A stretch of 64,000 nt of DNA from Psychrobacter arenosus (GTDB lineage Bacteria; Pseudomonadota; Gammaproteobacteria; Pseudomonadales; Moraxellaceae), in the NCBI RefSeq assembly GCF_904848165.1, contig NZ_LR884459.1, positions 1,798,001-1,862,000 of the forward strand, read 5' to 3'. The notes under the pieces were generated by a model. The model was not told where the DNA came from and did no database searches. It worked only from the letters and a program-made list of their open reading frames with translations. The position numbers and the translations under genes were made by a program. Shown here one piece after another: positions 54,741 to 64,000 of the stretch (position 1 is the stretch's first letter; every line of letters begins with the position of its first letter).

Positions 54741-55621
54741 AGTAGTTTCTATTTGAATTGAGTGAAGAGAAGTTTTGCTTAGTTTTATAAATTTGCTTAA
54801 GTTTTCTAAAAAAATTGAATACGGTAATTTTAAAGGCTGTGGGTACTGTTTAATGTAGGCTATCAGTAACCTATCGTTACCTCAGTATTTAAGGTCGCCT
54901 ATAACGGATGAGCGCGTGTTGCTTTACTCTATCTGCTATTCTTTACGCTCGTTAAGGCGCTTAAAAAGGTTTAGTAACTTTATCTACATCTATGCTATTT
55001 GCGTTTGGTTCAGCTATGAATACTGGCCAAGCAATAGGGGTAGATAGCTGATACCGATTGACTGACTATCTGCCCAAGTGCTAGTTAAATACTTACTATT
55101 TACGTAGCTGTTATCTATTCAATTCATAGATGTTGAGCTTAGCACTAGTAGCCTTAGCCACTTAATTAAGCTATAGCATCAATAAACCCGTTATTAATCC
55201 TAAATAATAGGTCATTAATCTATGATTTATAACTTATTTGTCAGGTTTAGCCTACCTCTACCGCTTGTTAGGGTATCACGACCTCTGAACTTGCCATAGT
55301 TTGTTTGTTCAATAGTAGGTATTTACCTAGTAAATAACCATTATCATAAATTTAATCTATTGCATAAATCATGCCTACAATCTGCCAAAATAAGCTTATT
55401 TTTTTCACTAAATTAGCTATTATCAGAAAATAATTTTGTCCTATAACTAATAGCTTTAAGTAAGTCATGACTCATAAGCTATTGGGCATAAACCGCAATC
55501 ATAAAAAAAGCCCTTATCAACAGATAAAGGCAATATTAAGACGATAAGATACTTACGAACACTATAGCAATAAGCAAAATAAAGAGAAACTCGCTATTTT
55601 GCCCTTGCTACGGAGTAAAAC
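54741..55621. other. Intergenic region between sdhB and sucA
   Basis: About 880 bp of A+T-rich sequence with no supported gene. It holds the sdhB terminator at its far end and presumably a sucA promoter. A short near-palindrome GGTATTTACctaGTAAATAACC-like occurs around 55317-55338. Confidence 0.6.
55503..55531 (-). terminator. Terminator after sdhB
   Basis: On the minus strand, GCCTTTATC pairs with GATAAGGGC (one G-U pair) around a TGTT loop and is followed by T7. It lies about 90 bp after the sdhB stop. Confidence 0.9.
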
Positions 55622-56332
55622 TTAACCCGCTTGGTCTAGCAACAAGCTGCGTAAATGACCAATAGCTTTAGTAGGGTTCAGACCTTTTGGACAAACCGCC
55701 ACACAGTTCATGATGCCGCGGCAACGGAACAGACTGAACGGATCATCTAAGCGCGCTAAACGGGCTTGAGTATCGTTATCACGGCTGTCCGCAACGAAGC
55801 GATAAGCATGCAATAGCGCTGATGGGCCCAAGAATTTATCCGGGTTCCACCAGAACGATGGGCAGCTGGTAGAACAGCAAGCACATAGAATACACTCATA
55901 CAGGCCATTCAACTTTTCACGCTGCTCTGGGGTTTGCAAGCGCTCAGTAGGCGGAGCTGGCTGATCGTTGATTAAGAAAGGATGCACCTTCTCATACTGC
56001 TCATAGAACTGATTCATATCGACGACTAGGTCACGAACTACAGGCAGACCAGGTAGCGGACGTACGGTAACTTTTTCTGGCAGGGTGTTCATGTTAATAA
56101 GACACGCTAGGCCGTTTTTACCGTTGATGTTCACGCCGTCCGAACCACAAATACCTTCACGGCATGAGCGGCGGAAAGTGATGCTTTCATCTTGCTTTTT
56201 TAGACGCAATAGCACGTCTAGTAGCATACGATCAGAGTCTAACAACTCAATCGTATACGACTGCATATAAGGGGCTGCGTCCTTATCAGGATCATAGCGG
56301 TATATCTCGATGGTGCGAGTACCTCGGCTCAT
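55622..56332 (-). CDS. sdhB: Succinate dehydrogenase iron-sulfur subunit
   Basis: A 236-residue subunit with three Fe-S clusters: CREGICGSDGVNINGKNGLAC for [2Fe-2S], and CILCACCSTSCPSFWW with CRGIMNCVAVCPKGLNP for [4Fe-4S] and [3Fe-4S]. It passes electrons from SdhA to ubiquinone at SdhCD. The ATG at 56332 (MSRGTRT) gives the normal length with GGAG upstream; the longer frame from 56371 is unlikely. Confidence 0.97.
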   Translation of the reverse strand: MSRGTRTIEIYRYDPDKDAAPYMQSYTIELLDSDRMLLDVLLRLKKQDESITFRRSCREGICGSDGVNINGKNGLACLINMNTLPEKVTVRPLPGLPVVRDLVVDMNQFYEQYEKVHPFLINDQPAPPTERLQTPEQREKLNGLYECILCACCSTSCPSFWWNPDKFLGPSALLHAYRFVADSRDNDTQARLARLDDPFSLFRCRGIMNCVAVCPKGLNPTKAIGHLRSLLLDQAG

Positions 56333-56539
56333 AATGCTTAACTCCACACGGCGGTGACAGCGGGCTAGCAACTGGGGAGATGGCGGACAATTGCTGTTGT
56401 CAGACCATCATTGCGGGCAGGCGATCACCAATAATAAAGAGGGATAGGTCTTTTGCTTCAAGCCAAGCTTAGCCACAAAAGACACCGTATTACTGCTTAG
56501 CAAGCTCTATAACTAGAGATTGCTGTATAACTTTTAAAC

Positions 56540-58390
56540 TTAATAAACGCGAACTTTAGGCTCGATATAGTCAACCGTTAGCGGGATTCTGCGCACCGGC
56601 TTATAAATGATACGGTTGCCTTCTGAATACCATAGCGTATGCTTCATCCACTCAGTGTCATTACGGCCGTTTGGCGCAACATCATCATCTTCAGGACGGT
56701 CATAATCCAACACGGTATGGGCACCGCGGCACTCATGACGATGTGCGGCTGAAATCATAGTGGCCTTAGCGACTTCATAAAGGTTAGCCACTTCAAACGC
56801 TTCGATTCGAGCCGTGTTGAAAACTTGTGACTTATCCGCTAAGTGGATGTTATCGACTTTGTCTTCTAGCGCTAAAATCTTCTGAACACCCTCATCCATT
56901 AACGCTTGGGTACGGAAGACACTAGCGTGCTTCTGCATAGTAGCGCGAATTTCATCAGCGACGTCTTGGGCATTATGACCACCGGTAGACTGTTGCAGCT
57001 TATTCAGACGGTTGACTGTGAAATCAAGAACGCGTGGGTCTAATGGCTTGTAAGTATGGTCAGCATGATGATATTCATCAACAATATGCTTACCAGCGGC
57101 ACGGCCAAAGACGACCAAGTCAAGCAATGAGTTGGTGCCTAAACGGTTGGCACCGTGAACGCTCACACAAGCACATTCGCCAATAGCGTATAAGCCTTTT
57201 ACGACTTTGCCTTCGGTGTATAGACCTTCTTCATCCGTACCTGCTTCTAGATCAGGAATCGTTACCTGACCATGAATGTTGGTCGGAATACCACCCATCA
57301 TATAGTGAATCGTTGGGATAACCGGGATAGGCTCTTTGGTAATATCGACGTTGGCAAAGTTTCTACCGATTTCGAATACAGAAGGCAGACGCTTCATAAT
57401 CGTATCGACACCCAAATGGGTCATATCCATCACGATATATTCACCGTTCGGGCCACAGCCGCGACCTTCTTTGATTTCTTGGTCCATTGAGCGCGAAACT
57501 AAGTCACGCGGTGCCAAGTCTTTAACCGTTGGCGCATAACGCTCCATAAAGGCTTCGCCATCTTTGTTACGCAAGATAGCGCCTTCGCCACGACACCCTT
57601 CAGTCAGTAGTACGCCAGCACCGGCGACACCCGTTGGGTGGAACTGCCAGAATTCCATATCTTGTAATGGAATACCTGCACGTACTGCCATACCTAAACC
57701 GTCACCCGTGTTGATATAGGCGTTGGTTGAAGCGGCAAAGATACGGCCGGCACCACCGGTCGCTAGGACAGTAATAGGCGATTGGAATACGGCAACCGTA
57801 CCGGTTTCTTGCTCAAGTGCGATGACGCCGTTGATGTTGCCATCTTCGTCTTTAATCAAGTCCAAGGCAATCCATTCGATGAAGAATTGCGCGCCTTGTT
57901 GTAAGTTTTTCTGATACAGCGTATGCAGTAGCGCGTGACCCGTACGGTCAGCTGCGGCACAAGCACGTTGTACGGCTTTTTCACCATAGTTTGAAGTATG
58001 GCCGCCAAAAGGACGCTGATAAATTGTGCCATCTTCGTTACGGTCAAACGGCATGCCCATGTGCTCAAGCTCATAGACAACGCGCGGTGCTTCGCGGCAC
58101 ATATATTCGATAGCGTCTTGGTCGCCGAGCCAATCCGAGCCTTTTACCGTGTCGTAAAAGTGGAAATGCCAGTTGTCGTTGCTCATGTTACCCAAGCTGG
58201 CACCAATGCCACCTTGTGCAGCAACAGTATGCGAACGAGTTGGGAAAACTTTAGTAATAACCGCAACTTTCATACCCGCTTCGGCAAGTTGTAGCGAGGC
58301 ACGCATGCCTGAGCCACCACCACCAACGATGACAGCGTCAAAGTTTAGGGTTTTGATATTGCTAATGGTATTGTCTTGTCTAGTAGCCAT
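56540..58390 (-). CDS. sdhA: Succinate dehydrogenase flavoprotein subunit
   Basis: A 616-residue FAD subunit on the cytoplasmic face of complex II. It has VIVGGGGSGMRASLQLAEAG, the covalent-FAD histidine in TRSHTVAAQGGIGASLGN, HPTGVAGAGVLLTEGCRGEG and the catalytic-type HxxxR region ACVSVHGANRLGTNSLLDL. AGGAAA lies a normal distance before the ATG. It sits about 250 bp after sdhD, a longer gap than in most relatives, with no gene in it. Confidence 0.97.
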   Translation of the reverse strand: MATRQDNTISNIKTLNFDAVIVGGGGSGMRASLQLAEAGMKVAVITKVFPTRSHTVAAQGGIGASLGNMSNDNWHFHFYDTVKGSDWLGDQDAIEYMCREAPRVVYELEHMGMPFDRNEDGTIYQRPFGGHTSNYGEKAVQRACAAADRTGHALLHTLYQKNLQQGAQFFIEWIALDLIKDEDGNINGVIALEQETGTVAVFQSPITVLATGGAGRIFAASTNAYINTGDGLGMAVRAGIPLQDMEFWQFHPTGVAGAGVLLTEGCRGEGAILRNKDGEAFMERYAPTVKDLAPRDLVSRSMDQEIKEGRGCGPNGEYIVMDMTHLGVDTIMKRLPSVFEIGRNFANVDITKEPIPVIPTIHYMMGGIPTNIHGQVTIPDLEAGTDEEGLYTEGKVVKGLYAIGECACVSVHGANRLGTNSLLDLVVFGRAAGKHIVDEYHHADHTYKPLDPRVLDFTVNRLNKLQQSTGGHNAQDVADEIRATMQKHASVFRTQALMDEGVQKILALEDKVDNIHLADKSQVFNTARIEAFEVANLYEVAKATMISAAHRHECRGAHTVLDYDRPEDDDVAPNGRNDTEWMKHTLWYSEGNRIIYKPVRRIPLTVDYIEPKVRVY

Positions 58391-58642
58391 GACGGTTTCC
58401 TAATGAATACAAAATAAGGGCGGTAAAGTCAATCTAGACCCCTACTTTCGTCTTACTCTATCCCGCTTATACGGTCGCTAGCTAGTAGCGCTACCCTAAT
58501 GCTATAAAGGAGGAGTATGACTAAAAGTTGGGGCGATTGCTCACTAAATCAGCAATGGGTCTAACTTGGAAGGATAACTGCTTTAGGGATACCCGACTTA
58601 ACCTTACTAACTACTAATAGTGCGTAATTAGCCAAGATTAAA

Positions 58643-59053
58643 CTAAGCAACCACTACAGTATTTAGGCCAAGTCCCCAAAAAATCATGATGCCCCAGAAT
58701 ACAAAGACGAAAATGGCGATGATCATGGCGGCTTGTAAGATAAGGCGTAGGCGACCCGCTGAAGGACCCATTTGCCCAGTAGTGATATAGTCGGTGAAGA
58801 CCGTCCACATCCCTACCCAAGCATGGCCTGCTAGTGTTAAGATGGCGACCAAGCTAAATAAGCGCATCGGCAGGCTCATCATGAAGTTTACCCACTCCAC
58901 GTAAGACACTTGACCGTGGGTCAAGAAAAAGCCTAATAGCACGACACTATAAACGGCTAATACGACCGCACTAATACGCTGGACGATCCAATCGCGTGAC
59001 CCTGAACCGGTTAGGCCCGTAGCACTTTTAACTCCTGAGTCATTTTTAATCAT
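58643..59053 (-). CDS. sdhD: Succinate dehydrogenase membrane anchor SdhD
   Basis: A 136-residue membrane protein with three hydrophobic segments (about 26-46, 61-82, 95-127). RDWIVQRISAVVLAVYSV opens the first, and the second contains the haem-region histidine in LAGHAWVGMWTVFTDYI. The ATG at 59053 shares one base with the sdhC stop (TAATG), so translation is coupled. The frame could begin at 59068 but would overlap sdhC further. Confidence 0.94.
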   Translation of the reverse strand: MIKNDSGVKSATGLTGSGSRDWIVQRISAVVLAVYSVVLLGFFLTHGQVSYVEWVNFMMSLPMRLFSLVAILTLAGHAWVGMWTVFTDYITTGQMGPSAGRLRLILQAAMIIAIFVFVFWGIMIFWGLGLNTVVVA

Positions 59054-59433
59054 TAGAACATCACCCATACAAATGAAGCCACAATTAATACCGCAGCGAT
59101 TACGAAGCTGACCATCGAAGCCATACGGCCAGATTGCAACTCTTCATTCATGCCCATATCGGCAAACAAATGCTTCATACCCATGACGAAATGGAAGGCG
59201 ATAGAGGCTACGAATACCCAGGCCACAAAACGGACTATGACATTGTCAAATACAGTAGCAAAACTCTCTGGCGACGCCAATGAGGTTTGTAGCAGCCACA
59301 GCATGACAGGGATAAGTAAAAATAGAATAATACCAGAGATGCGATGTAGGATTGAGGCTATCGCAATAGGTGATTTAGCATTGACGCTAATCACTTGGCT
59401 TAAAGGCAGATTAATCGGTCGGTTGCTTTTCAC
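59053..59433 (-). CDS. sdhC: Succinate dehydrogenase cytochrome b556 subunit SdhC
   Basis: A 126-residue three-helix membrane anchor. SNRPINLPLSQV and SILHRISGIILFLLIP (haem/quinone region) with HFVMGMKHLFADM are typical. The start is ambiguous: an ATG at 59442 is directly abutted by AAAAAGG, too close to serve it, whereas a GTG at 59433 has AAGGA 8 bases ahead and gives MKSNRPINL. I favour the GTG; the ATG adds only three residues. Confidence 0.9.
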   Translation of the reverse strand: MKSNRPINLPLSQVISVNAKSPIAIASILHRISGIILFLLIPVMLWLLQTSLASPESFATVFDNVIVRFVAWVFVASIAFHFVMGMKHLFADMGMNEELQSGRMASMVSFVIAAVLIVASFVWVMF

Positions 59434-61638
59434 AGCGGGCATCCTTTTTGCGGTTATGACGCTTATATCAAAAAGAAAATAGACGGCACTACTAGGCTCA
59501 GTAGCGATGATATACTTTCTTTTACTACACACAAGCGACGAATAGTGTAAGGAAGAGCTAGCTGACTTCGCTAATATAATGTACGACAGTGTGGCATTCA
59601 GAGTAGTCAGATTCTGGCCAGCAAATCACTACGTACCTTTGCATTTAATAGCTTTAATAGGTAATAACTTTCTTTTAACAGCTTTCTTTTTAATAACTTT
59701 ATAACTCATAACGGCTAAGCTAATAACCGACTTAGAGGGTCTTTATAGGCTGCAAAACAATATCAGGTAGCAGTATTCAGTAGAATTAACTTAACCTTAT
59801 TGTCGCTGGCGAAATGGGTTACTGTAGCTATTGGCTTACAAGCTTTGTCCAAAATCACCACTGGTGTTTGCGCGATGCTTACGCTACTTTGCCATGCACG
59901 CTACTTTTTTAAGCCATTTATAGGCAAAGTGGCTATCTTTAAAAGTAGCTATACTTTAAAAATACCTATACTTTAACTGACTTATGCCGTAACTAACCTT
60001 TACTCGCTCACTTAGTCGTTCTAACCCTAATACAGACTAGGACGTATAATAAGTAGCCGGTATTTACTAAAGCCTAATAAGTCGTGCTGCCATAGCCTTA
60101 TGCTACCTAATACGCTATACACCAAAACTACTTTCTTAATCCAAAGCTAGGTTTGCAATCAGTAGCTTATCTTGCGATCAATAGCTAGACACTCGTACGC
60201 GCCTAGAGACTTCCCTAAGCACCCTATCTCTTGATAGCGTAATCTCTCAATAGCGTATAGCCAAACTATAAGTTGCAAAATTTAGGGGCAAAGTCTTAAG
60301 ACCCCACCCTTATGCTATAACACCATCTTATAAGTCTGGCTGTTGACATAAGTAGCCAACAGAGCGTCAAGAGCGTAAGTCATGGCAGCATTTTACAGCA
60401 ATGCAGTAGCAATTTGGCAATCTTAGAAGCTATAAAGTAAGCTTAGCTATCCCCACTGGCGAGGTATTATACCCCTACTTTAGCCTTATAGGGGCTAAAC
60501 CCAACGCTCAATAGCAATTAAGCTAATTTTAAGCAATAGGTCAATTATAAAAGGGCTGACCGCTAATTACAAATATATTACTTAAACTTTCCCCAAAATT
60601 CCTATAGATTAGCCGCCTTTAATTTTTTTTACTTACTCTTGCTACTAGCAGGGTTAAGCAATACTCACAGTATTTTGCCGCTATAGCCCCTATTTATTCA
60701 CATTTGCTTGCTTTCGCCCCGTTGCTTTTTTTAAGCCACTAATGTGAAGCTACCTATTTACATAGCTTACCGTCAAATTTCTTAGCAAATACGCTGTCAA
60801 ATACGGTATATAGCTTTGTCGCTACCTTTTATCCGCAACAATAAGTTTTAATTTTCCTTAAAGCTCACCACGCCTAACTAACAAAAGTGTATCAAAATAT
60901 TATTTTGTAACCCTTTTTTAAGCCTTTTCTGTAGGATATGCTCATTTTATAACAGTAGAGAAACTTACGATTTACTTGGGCGCAACTCTATAGACTCACT
61001 ATGATGTAGTGAGGTTATTGATACGAAATGGATTGTTTTAGCGCCATCACCCCCTCTTTTAGGTGTATTTAAAATTTCCTAAGGCTGTTATTTGGCCTGT
61101 TAACTCTCTTCCCCTAATAGACAATTTCGCTATAATCAGTGGCTATAAGTCAGGCAAGTTTAGACTGAAAGCGCATAAAGATTATTTTCAAATTACATAG
61201 AATAACTGGTAATATAGGACAATCATGCGTTTGCAGCCCTTTTAAATCAGGCTTTAAACGAGGGTGATGCTGGGGGTTCGCTAGGATATCGCGCTAAGTT
61301 TAGTGGGTAAAACTGTCTATACTGTAGAGGCAACTTTGCCACGGTGACTAGTCTCCAACCTATATATGTTTACGATTTATATTTTTACGATTATTGTGGG
61401 CGACACCTCTGATATTAGCTTCCTTTTCTAGCTCGTAACGCTGCTGTTGGCTCTATCTTGCAGCTAGCGTACTCTTGAGCTACTCCTTGCTGATAGCAAT
61501 TTGTGTTTATCTGTTATTATCCTGATCGTATTATCTCTATCTTTAATTCAATCAAAATTGAATCAAACGACGGGCGAGGTAAACTTGCTTGGCGACTATG
61601 CAAACTCAACGTTTATTTAACAACAACGAGAGGAATTT
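59434..61638. other. Long divergent intergenic region sdhC / gltA
   Basis: About 2.2 kb with no supported gene on either strand. Stops are frequent in all frames, and the sequence is A+T-rich with many TAGC- and CTTTAA-type words. It contains the tandem repeat at 59932-59977 and a short palindrome CAAAATATTATTTTG near 60893-60907. Promoters for sdhCDAB and gltA must be here. AGAGGAA at 61629-61635 is the gltA ribosome site. An unrecognised small RNA or decayed gene cannot be excluded. Confidence 0.6.
59932..59977. repeat. Short degenerate tandem repeat
   Basis: Three head-to-tail units of 16-17 bp: GCTATCTTTAAAAGTA, GCTATACTTTAAAAATA, then CCTATACTTTAAC. It is in the sdhC-gltA interval. Confidence 0.6.
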
Positions 61639-62919
61639 ATGTCTAACAGTACTGCGACGTTAACCGTCGATGGCAATGAATATGCCCTACCAATTATCAA
61701 AGGCACTTTAGGTCGCCCGGTTATTGATATTGCCGCTTTTCAAGAAGCTGGTTATTGGACATACGATCCAGGCTTTAAAGTAACGGCGCCTGTTGAATCA
61801 AAGATTACTTTCATCGATGGTGGCAAAGGCGAACTGTTACATCGCGGCTACCCTATCGACGAGCTTGCAAACAATGCTGAATACCTAGAAGTGTGCTACG
61901 CGCTACTGCATGGTGACCTGCCAAACGCTGAGCAAAAAGAAGCTTTTTACGACAAGATTCAAAAGCATGCGGGCGTTCATGACCAATTGCGTAGATTCTT
62001 TGAAGGCTTCCGTCGTGATGCGCACCCAATGGCTATCATGGTCGGTGTGGTCGGTGCTTTATCTGCGTTTTATCATGAAGGTCTAGATGTGAGCGATGAG
62101 CGTCATCGTGAAATCACAGCTATCCGCCTAATCGCTAAGATGCCTACGCTTGCCGCTATGAGCTACAAGTACTCGCGTGGCGAACCGTTCATGTACCCAC
62201 GTAATGACTTTAACTACGCGCAAAACTTCCTATATATGATGTTTGCGACGCCTGCCCATGTAAACTACAAAGACAATCCTGTGCTGTCAAAAGCTATGGA
62301 TAAAATCTTTACCCTACACGCAGATCATGAGCAAAACGCATCGACTTCTACAGTCCGTCTTGCAGGCTCTACAGGCGCTAACCCTTACGCTTGTATCGCT
62401 GCTGGTATCGCTGCACTTTGGGGACCATCACACGGTGGTGCCAACGAAGCTGTCCTAGAAATGCTAGACGAAATCGGTACGGTAGAAAACGTGCCTGAGT
62501 TCATGGAAAAAGTGAAGCGCAAAGAAGTCAAACTAATGGGCTTTGGTCACCGCGTTTATAAAAACTTTGACCCACGCGCTAAAGTCATGAAAGAGACTTG
62601 TGATGAAGTTTTAGAAGCTTTAGGCATCAACGATCCTAAATTGGCTCTAGCCATGAAGCTAGAAAAAATTGCTTTAGAAGACCAGTACTTCGTTGAGCGT
62701 AACCTGTATCCAAACGTCGACTTTTACTCAGGCATCATCTTGAAAGCCTTAGGTATCCCAACGTCAATGTTTACGGTTATCTTTGCTCTAGCCCGTACTG
62801 CAGGTTGGATCAGCCATTGGTTAGAGATGCACAGCGCACCGTTTAGCATTGGCCGTCCACGCCAGCTATACACGGGTGAGAAGCGTCGCGAATTTGTCAA
62901 AATGGAAGACCGTAAGTAG
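61639..62919 (+). CDS. gltA: Citrate synthase
   Basis: A 426-residue type II (hexameric, NADH-sensitive family) citrate synthase. Key parts are [20 protein letters not shown], the active-site [35 protein letters not shown] and [16 protein letters not shown] (catalytic His and Asp regions). The reaction condenses oxaloacetate and acetyl-CoA. It is monocistronic, divergent from sdhCDAB, and ends at a strong terminator. Confidence 0.97.
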   Translation: MSNSTATLTVDGNEYALPIIKGTLGRPVIDIAAFQEAGYWTYDPGFKVTAPVESKITFIDGGKGELLHRGYPIDELANNAEYLEVCYALLHGDLPNAEQKEAFYDKIQKHAGVHDQLRRFFEGFRRDAHPMAIMVGVVGALSAFYHEGLDVSDERHREITAIRLIAKMPTLAAMSYKYSRGEPFMYPRNDFNYAQNFLYMMFATPAHVNYKDNPVLSKAMDKIFTLHADHEQNASTSTVRLAGSTGANPYACIAAGIAALWGPSHGGANEAVLEMLDEIGTVENVPEFMEKVKRKEVKLMGFGHRVYKNFDPRAKVMKETCDEVLEALGINDPKLALAMKLEKIALEDQYFVERNLYPNVDFYSGIILKALGIPTSMFTVIFALARTAGWISHWLEMHSAPFSIGRPRQLYTGEKRREFVKMEDRK

Positions 62920-62957
62920 TCGGTTAGCCCTTTTATCATAATACAAATTTTTGCGTT

Positions 62958-62988
62958 AAAAAAATCCCGCTATCGAGCGGGATTTTTT
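62958..62988. terminator. Bidirectional terminator after gltA
   Basis: ATCCCGCT (62964-62971) pairs with AGCGGGAT (62976-62983) around a 4-nt loop, with A6 before and T6 after. It serves gltA and the convergent lipoprotein gene. Confidence 0.93.
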
Positions 62989-63053
62989 ATGGTTTGGCCT
63001 AAACATGGTTTGGCCGAAATTATGACCTAACTAGCGCCGTTATTTAGCAGCGG

Positions 63054-63995
63054 CTATTTATCAAACTCTTTAAGCATTTTTTCATACTTAGCAATTTGCT
63101 CATCGTAGCCTTCGATGGTCTCATTAAACTTGGCCAATAAAGCTTCAAACTCTTGCTGCTGTTCAATCTTCATAGTTTGCATATCTTTGACCTGCTGCGC
63201 TTCAATCTGGCGCCAAATCTGATGCTGCACAATCAGTCGAGCTAGCGCTGGGCTCTTATCGCTCAATTGTCTTGCCAACTCTGGCTCTTCAAACAAATCA
63301 GGTAGCAGCGTGGTCACATTAATAAAGGTATCGACCTCTTCTGCTGACAACGGGTCTGATTGATAAATCGCAGCAAATGCTTGGCGATATCGAGTTTTAA
63401 TTTGCGCCGCGTCTAAGATTTCTGGTGCTCGGGGCTCCAGAGTTACTTTTTTCAAGACGGTCAGATCTCGCTCGCCAACTTCTGTACTTAGGGAGTCCGG
63501 ATTACCTGCCTCTGTCCCTTCAGTGATCATAGTAGCTACGTCAGCTTTCGGCGTTGCATTATTACTAGGTATGGCTGTAGCTGCAGTCGTCGCGGGCTCT
63601 GTAGTAGTATCCGCTGCTGTATTAGGCGGCGTATTGGCGCTTGCCGTTGCTTCGGTAGACTCAGCTAATGGCTCAGTAGCGCTTTGTGTTTCCGGATGCT
63701 CGGCAGCATCGGCCGCTTGTAAAGACTCATATTCGGCTTGCAGTCGCTGTTGCAGGCTGAGCATTTGCGCCACAAATTTTTCTTCATAGGCATCGATCTG
63801 CGCTTGGGCTTCAGCGCTAGGCTTAGTTTCTAAAGCCACATCACCATTTTCATCTTTTGGTTTATCTTCGCTAGAGACGACTTTATCATTGGCATCGGGG
63901 CCAGGTTGGCAACCGCTTAGCGCGCCTAAACTCAACACTAGCCCTAAAGTCATAGCTTTGGGGGTTAGCGTAGCCCACGAGCTGTTCACAGCCAC
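63054..63995 (-). CDS. Putative lipoprotein of unknown function
   Basis: Up to 313 residues. A hydrophobic N-terminus ends in the lipobox LGALSGCQ, so it should be lipid-anchored at the Cys near residue 29. A helical segment follows (about 58-95, EAQAQIDAYEEKFVAQMLSL), then a Thr/Ala-rich disordered linker (about 100-165) and a C-terminal helical domain ending in a likely coiled coil (QQVKDMQTMKIEQQQEFEAL to the end). No family recognised. The start is uncertain: GTG at 63995, GTG at 63989 or the ATG at 63953 all keep the lipobox, and the frame is open to the window edge. Confidence 0.7.
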   Translation of the reverse strand: MAVNSSWATLTPKAMTLGLVLSLGALSGCQPGPDANDKVVSSEDKPKDENGDVALETKPSAEAQAQIDAYEEKFVAQMLSLQQRLQAEYESLQAADAAEHPETQSATEPLAESTEATASANTPPNTAADTTTEPATTAATAIPSNNATPKADVATMITEGTEAGNPDSLSTEVGERDLTVLKKVTLEPRAPEILDAAQIKTRYRQAFAAIYQSDPLSAEEVDTFINVTTLLPDLFEEPELARQLSDKSPALARLIVQHQIWRQIEAQQVKDMQTMKIEQQQEFEALLAKFNETIEGYDEQIAKYEKMLKEFDK

Positions 63996-64000
63996 AGTAG

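Noticed and set aside
59932..59977. CRISPR-like array
   Set aside because: Only three degenerate 16-17 bp units with no spacers.

Overview
The window looks like part of a Psychrobacter (gamma-proteobacteria, Moraxellaceae) chromosome. The grounds are inference from gene content and order plus moderate G+C: plsB, an EttA-type ABC-F protein, a ferredoxin-reductase/desaturase pair, ubiG-HAD phosphatase-yciK, pcnB-folK-panBC, galU-pgi-ugd, and the gltA / sdhCDAB / sucAB-lpd-sucCD block. No rRNA, tRNA, CRISPR array or complete insertion sequence was seen.

Layout. 1-1013: the 3' part of a Fic gene broken by an in-frame TAG. 1142-7431: an exported protein of unknown function, a CHMI-type tautomerase, YbaK deacylase, PlsB and EttA. 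8021-10903: ferredoxin reductase and fatty-acid desaturase (membrane unsaturation). 11139-13640: small GNAT, PhhB and a saccharopine-dehydrogenase-like reductase whose stop codon carries a 169-bp foldback MITE. 14287-16115: two exported proteins of unknown function. 16257-24711: Tex, an OmpR-type regulator without EnvZ, a DksA-like zinc-finger protein, YciK, a Gph/MupP phosphatase, UbiG, DsbA and DarP. 24824-32435: RapZ, PanC, PanB, FolK, PcnB with a long disordered tail, a ComEA-like protein and MazG.

32607-46109 is a cell-surface polysaccharide region. Precursor genes come first: ugd, a phosphomannomutase/phosphoglucomutase, an apparently catalytically dead Ugd paralogue, pgi and galU. They are followed by an A+T-rich segment with a single-domain KpsC-like Kdo transferase, kdsA, kdsD, a hexapeptide acyltransferase and a large two-part glycosyltransferase. 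Together these suggest a Kdo-containing capsule or related glycan made from UDP-glucuronate/UDP-glucose and CMP-Kdo. No export genes (KpsMTED or Wza/Wzc type) lie in the window.

46378-62919 is the TCA-cycle block: sdhCDAB, sucA-sucB-lpd and sucC-sucD on the minus strand, and gltA diverging across a 2.2-kb non-coding interval. A strong terminator after sdhB and an 880-bp gap before sucA indicate that sdh and suc are separate transcription units. The window ends in a lipoprotein gene of unknown function.

The observations most worth a second look are the MITE sitting exactly in a stop codon, the two-part glycosyltransferase with the second KpsC/S-like protein, the Ugd pseudo-enzyme, the duplicated arginine-rich motif in the PcnB tail, and the Fic nonsense mutation.
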